Positions 1 to 5,648 of a stretch of 42,276 nt of DNA are shown here, piece after piece. The position numbers and the translations under genes were made by a program. The notes under the pieces are model-generated. The model did not search any database and was not told where the DNA came from. It saw nothing but the letters and a program-made list of their open reading frames with translations. The stretch's first letter is position 1. Each line of letters opens with the position of its first letter. The stretch is from a virus. The DNA lies in the IMG/VR virus record IMGVR_UViG_3300045993_000119, positions 1 to 42,276 of that record; one strand, written 5' to 3'.

Positions 1-127
1 CCTTGCAGTTAGTTGTGCAAAATACGGGCTAGAAACTTGTGAAGTTGGAGGCTCGTAACCAAACGTAATTGAATCGCCAACGAACAAAGTGCTTTGAAAA
101 GCATCTTGAAATGTGCGACCTATGGCA
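1..127. repeat. Exact 127-bp terminal direct repeat (left copy)
   Basis: Identical base for base to 42150-42276. It lies inside the tail-fibre reading frame, and joining the two copies keeps that frame open, so it most likely marks an assembler-closed circular molecule rather than a biological end. The length of 127 equals a common maximum assembly k-mer, which supports the artefact reading. A short packaged terminal redundancy cannot be excluded from sequence alone. Confidence 0.95.
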
Positions 128-951
128 GCTTGAAATGTATTCCAGATACCAGCCAAAACTAAATGCTCGGCAGCAGATAAAGCGCGAGGTAACACAAACC
201 AACCGCCATAATAAGCAGCATCACTATTAGGGAAATAGAGGGTATTACTATTAAAAGTTCCTGTTACCCCCGCTTTGCTTGATAGCCCGTAGCCATTGCG
301 ATAATGAGCCACCGTAGATCCGCCACTACCAGCAAGAAACCCACTGTTATTAGCTTCTATTAAAGATGAACTACTATCTAAGAAAGCGCTAACATAACCA
401 CCTCTATTATTAAAAGTTTGTCTGGTAAACCCTAGGTCAGTCAACGCGCCATTTACACCGCAAATATTAGCAGCATTAGCCCCAAATCCTTTGGCGGGGG
501 ATTCAACGCGAAAAGTGCCAATAGTTACATTATTTTTTTGGAATTGATTAGCATTTACACCAACATCAACCTTTGCGCCGCTACCAGCAAAGGTTTCGCT
601 AAGTCCCAAAAAGGAGTAATTACCAGAATTAAATACAGTGCTAGTTGCCAACAATGTACTGCTGGAGTGACATCGTAGTTTAACAAGGCACGATGAGAAT
701 CCACCCATGATTAAGCCAATATCAGCATCGTTCCAAAAGTTATTTGCTTTGAGGTCAGTAATTAAAGGAAGGAGTGCTGCTTGTTCGCCAGCAGTTATAG
801 TCCCACCTTGAGCAGCAGCCCTACTTACGAAGTCAGCAATGTCAGCAGGTGTCGTATCAGGTGGTGTTCCTGACACATTTCTTACGACCATTGCAGACCG
901 TCTTGACAAACGACTTAACAGTTTTCTAGTGTAGACATCTTGTAAATCCAC
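1..951 (-). CDS. Tail fibre/spike protein, N-terminal part (continues across the contig junction)
   Basis: Reading leftward from GTG at 951 (AGAGG about 8 bases upstream, one base past the stop of the preceding gene) the frame is open to base 1 and continues in frame at 42149 down to 41130, giving a protein of about 656 residues. The N-terminus carries LQDVYTRKLLSRLSR, a motif also present twice in the 61-residue protein just upstream, and may dock the fibre on the virion. Roughly residues 70-270 are Gly/Ser/Asn-rich and beta-like and end in a segment resembling the LSAAE...L..I...F..AIGR stretch often found after LamG/concanavalin-type lectin domains in phage adhesins. The SGNH hydrolase domain begins with FVGDSITFGYE at base 87. 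An internal ATG at codon 21 is an alternative start with a poorer ribosome site. Confidence 0.8.
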   Translation of the reverse strand, partial: MDLQDVYTRKLLSRLSRRSAMVVRNVSGTPPDTTPADIADFVSRAAAQGGTITAGEQAALLPLITDLKANNFWNDADIGLIMGGFSSCLVKLRCHSSSTLLATSTVFNSGNYSFLGLSETFAGSGAKVDVGVNANQFQKNNVTIGTFRVESPAKGFGANAANICGVNGALTDLGFTRQTFNNRGGYVSAFLDSSSSLIEANNSGFLAGSGGSTVAHYRNGYGLSSKAGVTGTFNSNTLYFPNSDAAYYGGWFVLPRALSAAEHLVLAGIWNTFQAAIGRTFQDAFQSTLFVGDSITFGYEPPTSQVSSPYFAQLTAR

Positions 952-952
952 G

Positions 953-1138
953 TTATACCTCTACTGTGACGATTGCTGCTTTTGCAGACAAACGTGTTTG
1001 TATTTTTAAGGCATACAACTCTTGCAGTGTAGTTGGTTTAGTGATTGTTGGTGTAGCGGCAGATTGCACCACCAATGCGGTACTACCTGTTTCGCGCGTA
1101 ACTACTTTTCGTGAGTATATTTCTTGTGCTGTTGCCAT
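953..1138 (-). CDS. Small virion-associated protein with two copies of the fibre N-terminal motif
   Basis: A 61-residue protein, unknown family. It holds two copies of a motif of the form Q-E-[IL]-Y-x-x-K-x-x-T-R at about residues 5-15 and 39-49. The next gene downstream, the tail fibre, begins with a third copy (LQDVYTRKLLSRLSR). The shared peptide suggests both proteins bind the same virion surface, for instance a tail tubular protein, but that is inference. ATG at 1138 was chosen because the longer frame upstream runs through a terminator hairpin. There is no clear ribosome site. Translation stops one base before the GTG of the fibre gene, so the two are probably translationally coupled. 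Confidence 0.7.
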   Translation of the reverse strand: MATAQEIYSRKVVTRETGSTALVVQSAATPTITKPTTLQELYALKIQTRLSAKAAIVTVEV

Positions 1139-1166
1139 AAAAGAAAGGCGGTACAGACGCACCGCC
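1139..1166 (-). terminator. Rho-independent terminator within the late arm
   Basis: On the leftward strand GGCGGT and ACCGCC pair around an 8-base loop (arms 1161-1166 and 1147-1152) and are followed directly by TTTCTTTT. It sits between the 162-residue protein and the 61-residue protein, ahead of the fibre, terminase and capsid genes. It could be a partial terminator that lowers distal transcription, as in T7 after gene 10. Confidence 0.65.
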
Positions 1167-1176
1167 ATAAGGTTTA

Positions 1177-1665
1177 TTAGATTGCAAGAGTGATGTATTC
1201 GGTGATGCGCACTCTCCATTGAATGACTTTAGCGGCAACACCTGTAACAGTTGGAATAATCGACTTGCTTGTGTTGTTATAAGTGAAAACCACACCAGCA
1301 GAGGCACTCCCAACAAAGTATTGTGAAAAAGGATTGGCGTCAGTTGATGCTGCATCCCATTCTAGAGTTGTACCACTGGCGGCGACCGTATCTGCAATGT
1401 TTGTTAACGACAGTGCAAAACGTCCACTTGCGTGAACACTACCATCCGTTACGTTATATGCGACGAATAAACCTTGCGCAATTATAACTATACCTTTTGG
1501 AACAATCAGTCGGTTGTCTGAATTTGCACCTCCATCAATGAAGATTTCAGTAGCGGTTGCGTCAGTTGTTTTACCTGACCATGTGATGTTAGCGAAGTTG
1601 CGCTGGCGTAGTGCATCACCTAAAAGTGCACCCTTCTTCTCTTGTAGTGTACTAGGGACTGTCAT
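1177..1665 (-). CDS. Putative structural protein, beta-rich (decoration or tail accessory)
   Basis: A 162-residue protein. ATG at 1665 is preceded by a strong AAGGAG site at 5-base spacing. The sequence is Ala/Thr/Ser/Val-rich with alternating hydrophobics, one Cys-free beta-type domain, and ends with VIQWRVRITEYI, a pattern common at the end of small phage head-decoration and fibre proteins. Its neighbours are virion genes and a terminator follows directly, an arrangement that would favour high expression. No specific family was recognised; a decoration protein, a fibre accessory or a head-fibre protein are all possible. It overlaps the end of the upstream gene by 14 bases. Confidence 0.7.
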   Translation of the reverse strand: MTVPSTLQEKKGALLGDALRQRNFANITWSGKTTDATATEIFIDGGANSDNRLIVPKGIVIIAQGLFVAYNVTDGSVHASGRFALSLTNIADTVAASGTTLEWDAASTDANPFSQYFVGSASAGVVFTYNNTSKSIIPTVTGVAAKVIQWRVRITEYITLAI

Positions 1666-2080
1666 ACATGCTCCTTGTGCGTGTTAATTGACTTATTAAG
1701 TTTGTGCGTGATGCATCTGTCATAGCAGTGTTGCGCTTCTGTTTTTCTTTGTTGGTGTTAGCAACGTTGTCGGTAAGCGCCGACTGTTGTTGTTGAACAC
1801 CACCAAACAGGGAAGCTTCATTCTGTGCCGCCGCAGTGTTGGCGCGCTCAAGTAAAGATGACCGCCGTCCAGCGTTGTCAGCGATTTGCGTCTCTCGCTG
1901 TTGGGAGGAAAGTTGTCTATTTTGCGCCTCTTTTTGGAGCTCGAACTGGCGGTCTTGTAGCGCCATCTGTTGTTGCTGGCTTTCCTTCTGTAACGCTGTC
2001 GTCACGTCGAATTGCTTCTGTCTCTGGTCTAACTCCGCTTGAGTCGGACCACTCACTACTGGTGCTGGCGCTGAACCCAT
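1652..2080 (-). CDS. Gln-rich coiled-coil protein, probable virion or assembly protein
   Basis: A 142-residue protein that starts at ATG 2080 behind a strong AGGAG site. After a short Pro/Ala N-terminus, about residues 15-110 are extremely rich in Gln, Arg, Glu and Ala in heptad-like spacing (runs such as ESQQQQ and VQQQQS), which predicts a long coiled coil. There are no membrane segments or enzymatic motifs. Composition resembles the helical internal virion protein encoded at 29925-30983, so a structural or ejection role is possible. The first 164 bases overlap the preceding gene in another frame. Small terminase subunits are also small and helical, but nothing specific supports that. Confidence 0.65.
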   Translation of the reverse strand: MGSAPAPVVSGPTQAELDQRQKQFDVTTALQKESQQQQMALQDRQFELQKEAQNRQLSSQQRETQIADNAGRRSSLLERANTAAAQNEASLFGGVQQQQSALTDNVANTNKEKQKRNTAMTDASRTNLISQLTRTRSMYDSP

Positions 2081-2243
2081 TGTCTTTCTCCTCTAAGGTA
2101 GGGTGTCTTGTACGTCCGTAAATATGTCCTTGGCGCGACTTCTTCAACATCATTCGCACCTCATCGCGGTTGACTTCATCAACTGCTTCTTCAGGCGGAG
2201 TTTGGCTGCGCAACTTCATATAGATGTCATTTGCGTCTCTCAT
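1917..2243 (-). CDS. Unknown small protein with long out-of-frame overlap
   Basis: The ATG at 2243 overlaps the stop of the Tad2-like gene (ATGA) and has GGAG upstream. The first 55 residues look like an ordinary folded segment (acidic and basic helices, with DEVNRDEVRMMLKKS). From about residue 55 onward the frame runs inside the 142-residue gene and becomes a Ser/Pro/Arg/Thr-rich low-complexity tail. A stop (TAG) lies directly upstream of the 142-residue gene in its own frame, so a frameshift fusion of the two is not supported. The N-terminal half is probably the functional part; the tail may be tolerated overlap. Confidence 0.55.
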   Translation of the reverse strand: MRDANDIYMKLRSQTPPEEAVDEVNRDEVRMMLKKSRQGHIYGRTRHPTLEEKDNGFSASTSSEWSDSSGVRPETEAIRRDDSVTEGKPATTDGATRPPVRAPKRGAK

Positions 2244-2440
2244 CGTAATATACTCCAATCCTCTGCTAGTAAATCAACTTGCGCGACTAACCACTGAGTT
2301 GGCTTCTGTCGCAATGTCATCATAGCAATGTGTGGCACATCATCACCAGTAAGGTAGATGTACACCCCATTCCAACCAACGCGCGCAACTTTGTCACCAA
2401 GTTTCATCATGTGCAGCGCTTGTGAGAAATCCATCATCAT
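2240..2440 (-). CDS. tad2: Tad2-like anti-Thoeris protein (DUF2829)
   Basis: A 66-residue protein with the DUF2829 layout: MDFSQALHMMKLGDKVARVGWNG at the start (the FxxALxxLKxGxKVxRxGWNG pattern), a central YIYLTGDD...I strand pair, and W...QVDLLAEDWSIL at the end (the W.PSQ.DLLAEDW pattern). Proteins of this family (Tad2) sequester the cyclic-ADPR-type signal of Thoeris defence, and some bind other cyclic nucleotides; that function is inferred from family resemblance. It is the first gene of the leftward arm, next to the divergent non-coding region. There is no visible ribosome site before the ATG triplet at 2440, 2437 and 2434, so the exact start among these is uncertain. Confidence 0.8.
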   Translation of the reverse strand: MMMDFSQALHMMKLGDKVARVGWNGVYIYLTGDDVPHIAMMTLRQKPTQWLVAQVDLLAEDWSILR

Positions 2441-2551
2441 TATTAATTGAACGCGTACGTCTGCGACATAGTATTTGACACCTCCCAGAGCCTCTTATAT
2501 AAGATGGTACTAAGTCAAAAGAAAAGCGGAGCGCTATTAATATAATATAAT

Positions 2552-2588
2552 AAAGAGTAGTGCACAATTTATACGCTACTCTTTCTTT
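2552..2588. terminator. Terminator-like hairpin in the divergent region
   Basis: AAAGAGTAG (2552-2560) and CTACTCTTT (2576-2584) form a perfect 9-bp stem with a 15-base loop. On the plus strand it is followed by CTTTG, on the minus strand by an AT-rich run (ATTATATTATATT). It may insulate the arms or end a short transcript. Confidence 0.5.
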
Positions 2589-2730
2589 GTTGAGGTGTAG
2601 TATTGTGAGCGATACCGCATATATTTTTAATGGTGTAAATAAGATGTGCAAATTTCGCATAAATTTTGAATGAACTTAGTAAAGTAAAGTAAAAGTCATC
2701 GTTCCCCCTACAGCTTTTACACCACTTACA

Positions 2731-2754
2731 CGCATACACATGAGGGTGTATGCG
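2731..2754. other. Strong inverted repeat in the divergent region
   Basis: CGCATACAC (2731-2739) and GTGTATGCG (2746-2754) form a perfect 9-bp stem with a 6-base loop. There is no T run, so a terminator is unlikely. It could be a protein-binding site or part of an origin. Seen directly; function unknown. Confidence 0.6.
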
Positions 2755-3020
2755 CGTAAGCGCACGTAAAGCAGGCGCACACGATACGCGTACGCATAGA
2801 CGCGCGCACAAGCTTAAGCACAGCGTCTGAGGGAGTGTAAGACGTCTGAAACACTGTGAGGGTATAGAGTAACGATGCAATAAATTATCCACTACGTACA
2901 CACATCACACACACGCATGATATAAACTACACACACACGCAATTACCTACACAAAAGCCAACAACATGAGAAATAGATAGTAGACTAGGAGCGCGTTGCA
3001 GACTTTCTTTTACAAAACGC

Positions 3021-3049
3021 TTGACAATACCAGCAATTAGAGTTAACTT
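3021..3049 (+). promoter_or_regulatory. Host-type promoter for the rightward early arm
   Basis: A perfect TTGACA (-35, 3021-3026) is followed after 17 bases by TAACTT (-10, 3044-3049). It lies about 30 bases before the chosen ATG of the first early gene. The same TTG could be read as a start codon of a longer frame, but the promoter reading fits better. The -10 is a moderate match. Confidence 0.6.
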
Positions 3050-3080
3050 AGGTACATCGAACAACACAGGACACAACGAC

Positions 3081-3548
3081 ATGAACGCACTACATCTTCT
3101 TTCACTACGCTACATCGCACTACTCGAACTACTTGCACTTGAGCGTATTACGTCTCGCTTGCGTTGCTTCTCTGATGACTACTGCACAATTAACAACAAC
3201 ATTGTTCATGCCATTACGACAGGTTACGACAAGCTCTACTACTCTAACCGTACCTACTGGTTAGAGTGTCGCAAAGCATTGTCTGAGTGGTACGCTGAGA
3301 CATACCTGATAGAAGGCGATAACGAGTTTGTATTTGACTTTGTTGCAGTACGTAAACTGACTTTGCGTTCTATCCAAATTGTGCTACAAACGCACTCTAT
3401 TCTAGATGACAACAGCTACCACGAACTTGCTAACCTGCTTGACGACATCCTTGTAGGGTATAAGTCAGCTACACACAAAACCAAGAAACTGTATCCAGTG
3501 CGTAGTAAGCATCGTATGGTTAAAATGTACTCACAAGAAGTAGTATAG
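3081..3548 (+). CDS. Unknown early protein (155 aa)
   Basis: First gene of the rightward arm. ATG at 3081 is preceded by AGGA at 9-base spacing and gives 155 residues; a longer frame from TTG 3021 would start inside the promoter. The protein is mostly helical and Leu/Tyr-rich (HLLSLRYIALLELLALER near the start), with a basic C-terminus (KTKKLYPVRSKHRMVKMY). No family was recognised. Position suggests a host-takeover role, which is inference only. Confidence 0.65.
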   Translation: MNALHLLSLRYIALLELLALERITSRLRCFSDDYCTINNNIVHAITTGYDKLYYSNRTYWLECRKALSEWYAETYLIEGDNEFVFDFVAVRKLTLRSIQIVLQTHSILDDNSYHELANLLDDILVGYKSATHKTKKLYPVRSKHRMVKMYSQEVV

Positions 3549-3553
3549 ACTAC

Positions 3554-3584
3554 TTGACAACGCGCTCTCATTCTGATTTACTAT
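3554..3584 (+). promoter_or_regulatory. Possible promoter before the paralogue pair
   Basis: A perfect TTGACA at 3554-3559 is followed after 19 bases by TACTAT (3579-3584). The spacer is two bases longer than ideal, so this is a weak candidate. It lies 28 bases before the next gene. Confidence 0.35.
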
Positions 3585-3611
3585 TCACATACACTTTCAA
3601 GGTAATAACAA

Positions 3612-3866
3612 ATGAAACCAATTAACTATTACATTCAGTTGTCTGACGAAGCATCTAGTCACATTGATGCACTAGACAAGCGCTCACTTCTAGCGATGGC
3701 ACGCGAAGCACTAGACTGTGAGATGCAGCTTATTGACAACGACACACTAAAAGATGTAGGTCACACTACAATTTTCCCTATCAATGGTTATCACGTCACG
3801 GAGTCACTGACAGCTACACAATTGGCTACGTTAGCATACGGCTGTCTAGCCCGCGCTACATTCTAG
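3612..3866 (+). CDS. Unknown early protein, paralogue 1 of a tandem pair
   Basis: An 84-residue protein. It begins with Y-Y-I-Q-L-S-D-E-A-S-S-H-I-D-A-L-D-K and ends with LATLAYGCLARATF. The next gene shows the same layout (TYVSLPDNAADTINGMDKEQL and ALLLAHGCLSKA), so the two arose by tandem duplication. No enzyme motif is visible; family unknown. AAGG lies about 9 bases before the ATG. The intergenic segment after it also resembles that after its paralogue. Confidence 0.7.
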   Translation: MKPINYYIQLSDEASSHIDALDKRSLLAMAREALDCEMQLIDNDTLKDVGHTTIFPINGYHVTESLTATQLATLAYGCLARATF

Positions 3867-3870
3867 TTTC

Positions 3871-3940
3871 CACATCCGCTAACGTGACAGGTTAGCGTCA
3901 TGTGTACACTACAGTATACTCTATCGCGCCATTACAGCGC
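3871..3940 (+). other. Triple-hairpin leader, copy 1
   Basis: Three successive hairpins lie between the paralogues: CGCTAAC/GTTAGCG (3877-3883, 3891-3897); GTGTAC/GTATAC with one G-U pair (3902-3907, 3914-3919) and loop ACTACA; GCGC/GCGC (3926-3929, 3937-3940) with loop CATTACA. The last two recur at 4208-4249 with the same or nearly the same loops but different stem sequences, which points to a conserved RNA fold upstream of the next gene. Confidence 0.6.
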
Positions 3941-3947
3941 TAAATAA

Positions 3948-4169
3948 ATGAATAGTATTACAACTTATGTCAGCTTACCAGACAATGCAGCAGACACTAT
4001 TAACGGTATGGATAAAGAGCAACTTATTGGTATGGCTACGCACATCCTCAATCTGATGTACTCTAACGATAAGAAAGTGTTACGGGTGTATATGAATTTA
4101 TACTGGTTTGATATACAGCGCGGTGAAGCTTTGTTACTAGCACACGGGTGCTTATCTAAAGCTATTTAG
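3948..4169 (+). CDS. Unknown early protein, paralogue 2 of a tandem pair
   Basis: A 73-residue protein related to the gene at 3612-3866 along its whole length: a Y-[IV]-x-L-[SP]-D-x-A start, an L-D-K or M-D-K turn, an LxxMAxxxL helix and a C-terminal L-A-[YH]-G-C-L-[AS]-[RK]-A signature. The middle differs and is shorter. No ribosome site is seen before the ATG, where a hairpin ends 8 bases upstream. Function unknown. Confidence 0.7.
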   Translation: MNSITTYVSLPDNAADTINGMDKEQLIGMATHILNLMYSNDKKVLRVYMNLYWFDIQRGEALLLAHGCLSKAI

Positions 4170-4179
4170 TCTAGTCCTT

Positions 4180-4249
4180 ACAGCGTGCTTATGATAGTGC
4201 GCTGTTAAGACTACACTACAGTAGTCTAATAATGTGCCATTAATGCACA
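4180..4249 (+). other. Triple-hairpin leader, copy 2
   Basis: Hairpins: ACAGCG/CGCTGT (4180-4185, 4200-4205); AGACTAC/GTAGTCT (4208-4214, 4221-4227) with loop ACTACA; TGTGC/GCACA (4233-4237, 4245-4249) with loop CATTAAT. The 12-base string TACACTACAGTA is shared exactly with 3905-3916. Stems differ from copy 1 but remain paired. The ribosome site AGGA follows directly, so folding could affect translation of the 4262 gene. Confidence 0.6.
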
Positions 4250-4261
4250 GGAAATACCACC

Positions 4262-5149
4262 ATGTCTGAGTTAAACTTGTCTGAATCATTCGCCGCCTAC
4301 TCTAAAGAGCAACAGGAAGCTATCGCCGCCGAGTGTGCGAGTATGTCCCGCGACTTCACACCTTATCAGGTAGACTTTCAATCTGATTTAATGTCACTCG
4401 CTGACATTATCGAAGCGATGGACAATGTTAAGGCGTTAGGTATGCAAGCACCTATTGTAGAATCTAAGGTGGTATCCATCTTGTTTGATACCACTACAGG
4501 TTTTCTCAATTCGTGCATCATGCAGCAACCTATCTACATCGCTACCTTTGATGGTATAAATTATGGTGTGTCGGGTAGACATCGTACATCTGCATTAGAG
4601 GCTTTAACCAAGTTCGGGTTGTCTCTTGACACAATGATACAGATTGTAGTGTTCACACCTTCTTCTATGGCAGTGGCAATGTCTATGGTTATGACTTCCA
4701 ATGGTAGCCGCGCGGTTACTAAAGGAGAGGCTAACGGTTTTAGACTAGCACGTTATGGAGTGTTGCCCGAAGTCAATGATTGCTTGCGTGCGGGGCGCGA
4801 TGGTACTCTATCGCAGTCTGACGCTTTCTGCAACGCTGGTTGGTTTAGCTACCACGAGCAGTCTATCGGCACTCGCAATAACTCTACTGTGCAGTCTATC
4901 TGCAAGTCTTTTTACACTGCTTGCAAGAAGCTTAACTATTCTTATGAGGATACAGTTAAGCTGTTAGATGATTGCCTGTTTAACATTGAAGAAGCATCCG
5001 AATTATCAGGGCGCACAGATGTGGCGCGAGGTGGTGCGACTATCGCTGAAAACATTGTAGAGATCCTTGGCTTACAAGCCAAGGAAAAGGCGACAAAGAA
5101 ACAAGCCAAGCGTAACGTGAGCGCTACCTTGTTTACTCGCAAGCTATAG
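4262..5149 (+). CDS. ParB/sulfiredoxin-like domain protein A
   Basis: A 295-residue protein. Residues about 90-115 contain QPIYIATFDGINYGVSGRHR followed by TSALEAL, matching the ParB/Srx-fold signature (QP-I-hydrophobic...G-x-x-R-x-x-A-L). A later T-S-N-G-S-R...KGEA...LARYGV stretch (about 148-170) is shared in spacing with the protein at 5649-6785 (D-N-A-S-R...GEKASFKLNALGV). Both also end in LF-x-R/K-K/S-L, so they are paralogues. In this fold the motif binds nucleotides or DNA; whether this protein is a nuclease, a DNA-binding protein or a nucleotide-binding modifier is unknown. AGGA lies 10 bases before the ATG. Confidence 0.6.
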   Translation: MSELNLSESFAAYSKEQQEAIAAECASMSRDFTPYQVDFQSDLMSLADIIEAMDNVKALGMQAPIVESKVVSILFDTTTGFLNSCIMQQPIYIATFDGINYGVSGRHRTSALEALTKFGLSLDTMIQIVVFTPSSMAVAMSMVMTSNGSRAVTKGEANGFRLARYGVLPEVNDCLRAGRDGTLSQSDAFCNAGWFSYHEQSIGTRNNSTVQSICKSFYTACKKLNYSYEDTVKLLDDCLFNIEEASELSGRTDVARGGATIAENIVEILGLQAKEKATKKQAKRNVSATLFTRKL

Positions 5150-5159
5150 CGCAGAATGG

Positions 5160-5199
5160 TGATAAGTAACACCCTTATCAGTTAGCCGCTAAACGGCTA
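5160..5199 (+). other. Covarying leader hairpin, copy 1 (TAACACC loop)
   Basis: TGATAAG (5160-5166) pairs with CTTATCA (5174-5180) around loop TAACACC; a second hairpin TAGCCG/CGGCTA follows (5183-5188, 5194-5199). The first hairpin and the downstream GTTAG-Y-CGCTAAA string recur at 13844-13877 with two compensatory base-pair changes in the stem. It lies in the leader of the 5231 gene. Confidence 0.6.
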
Positions 5200-5230
5200 C
5201 ACACTCAACCAATTACAGGTTATAACAATT

Positions 5231-5473
5231 ATGTTCAATCTAAACTTAACTCTAGACAATGGCAAAAATTTCACACTGAGAGTAGATAGAATTGCAACCG
5301 CTAAAGGTTGTAGCAACTACATTCAAAAAGGCGGTAGACTGGGTGTAACTTATATCATGTATGTAGTTACAAAGGTTCGCAAACGTGGAAGGTGTGTAGA
5401 TCGTATCTGTCTATCTTCCTACGGTAAAGGTCTTAAGCATCACACTGTAGCATTAGTAACAGCAATCAACTAA
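5231..5473 (+). CDS. Unknown small basic protein (80 aa)
   Basis: An 80-residue protein, Lys/Arg-rich with alternating hydrophobic strands (FNLNLTLDNGKNFTLRVDRI) and a basic middle (VVTKVRKRGRCVDRICLSSYGKG). No family was recognised; the composition would fit a small nucleic-acid-binding protein, which is inference. It is the last gene before a terminator (5483-5511) and is preceded by a structured leader. Confidence 0.6.
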   Translation: MFNLNLTLDNGKNFTLRVDRIATAKGCSNYIQKGGRLGVTYIMYVVTKVRKRGRCVDRICLSSYGKGLKHHTVALVTAIN

Positions 5474-5482
5474 CAACGAACC

Positions 5483-5511
5483 AACCTAGCTTAATCGTTA
5501 GGTTTTTTTTT
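5483..5511 (+). terminator. Rho-independent terminator closing the first early block
   Basis: AACCTA (5483-5488) and TAGGTT (5499-5504) form a stem with a 10-base loop, followed by nine T residues (5503-5511). A second perfect hairpin without a T run (ACCCGAA/TTCGGGT, 5524-5540) lies just beyond. Confidence 0.8.
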
Positions 5512-5570
5512 GTCTGGACGCGCACCCGAAAGTTTCGGGTACTGACTAACAAAACACTATCATCAACCTG

Positions 5571-5599
5571 TTGACAAGTACTTTACTTTGCGCTATAGT
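5571..5599 (+). promoter_or_regulatory. Near-consensus host-type promoter for the second rightward block
   Basis: TTGACA at 5571-5576, exactly 17 bases of spacer, then TATAGT at 5594-5599. This is the best promoter in the window. It directly follows a terminator and drives the gene at 5649, marking the boundary between two transcription units. Confidence 0.8.
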
Positions 5600-5648
5600 A
5601 GTAAGGTGTTAAAAGACACAGCAAATTTATTAATGAGGAACACCTCCA

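Larger units (their letters stand above)
2441..3080. other. Divergent non-coding region between the two gene arms
   Basis: No convincing gene on either strand. Contents: an AT-rich stretch with TATATAAG and AGTCAA near 2500-2520, a terminator-like hairpin (2552-2588), a strong 9-bp hairpin (2731-2754), a run of short palindromes rich in ACGCGTACG and GCGCAC (2755-2815), an AC-repeat tract (about 2894-2955), and a host-type promoter at its right edge. It is the natural place for promoters of both arms, and a candidate for a replication origin or the physical genome ends; these roles are inference. Confidence 0.7.

Noticed and set aside
1652-2243. Programmed frameshift joining the 108- and 142-residue frames
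   Set aside because: A stop lies immediately upstream of the second gene in its frame and it has its own strong ribosome site.
2394-2660. Leftward frame of 88 codons over the Tad2 start
   Set aside because: It overlaps the Tad2-like gene in another frame and covers the terminator-like hairpin; composition is random-looking with Cys/Arg/Leu runs.
2569-2901. Leftward frame of 110 codons in the divergent region
   Set aside because: No ribosome site; the sequence is made of AC/GC repeat translation and runs across two hairpins.
2894-2955. CRISPR-like or repeat array suggested by repeated ACACAC units
   Set aside because: It is an irregular AC microsatellite without spacers or a fixed repeat.
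3021-3080. N-terminal extension of the first early gene from TTG 3021
   Set aside because: That TTG is part of a perfect TTGACA promoter box and has no ribosome site; ATG 3081 has AGGA at good spacing.
3871-4249. tRNA-like cloverleafs suggested by three hairpins in a row
   Set aside because: No closing acceptor stem, no T-loop or anticodon consensus.
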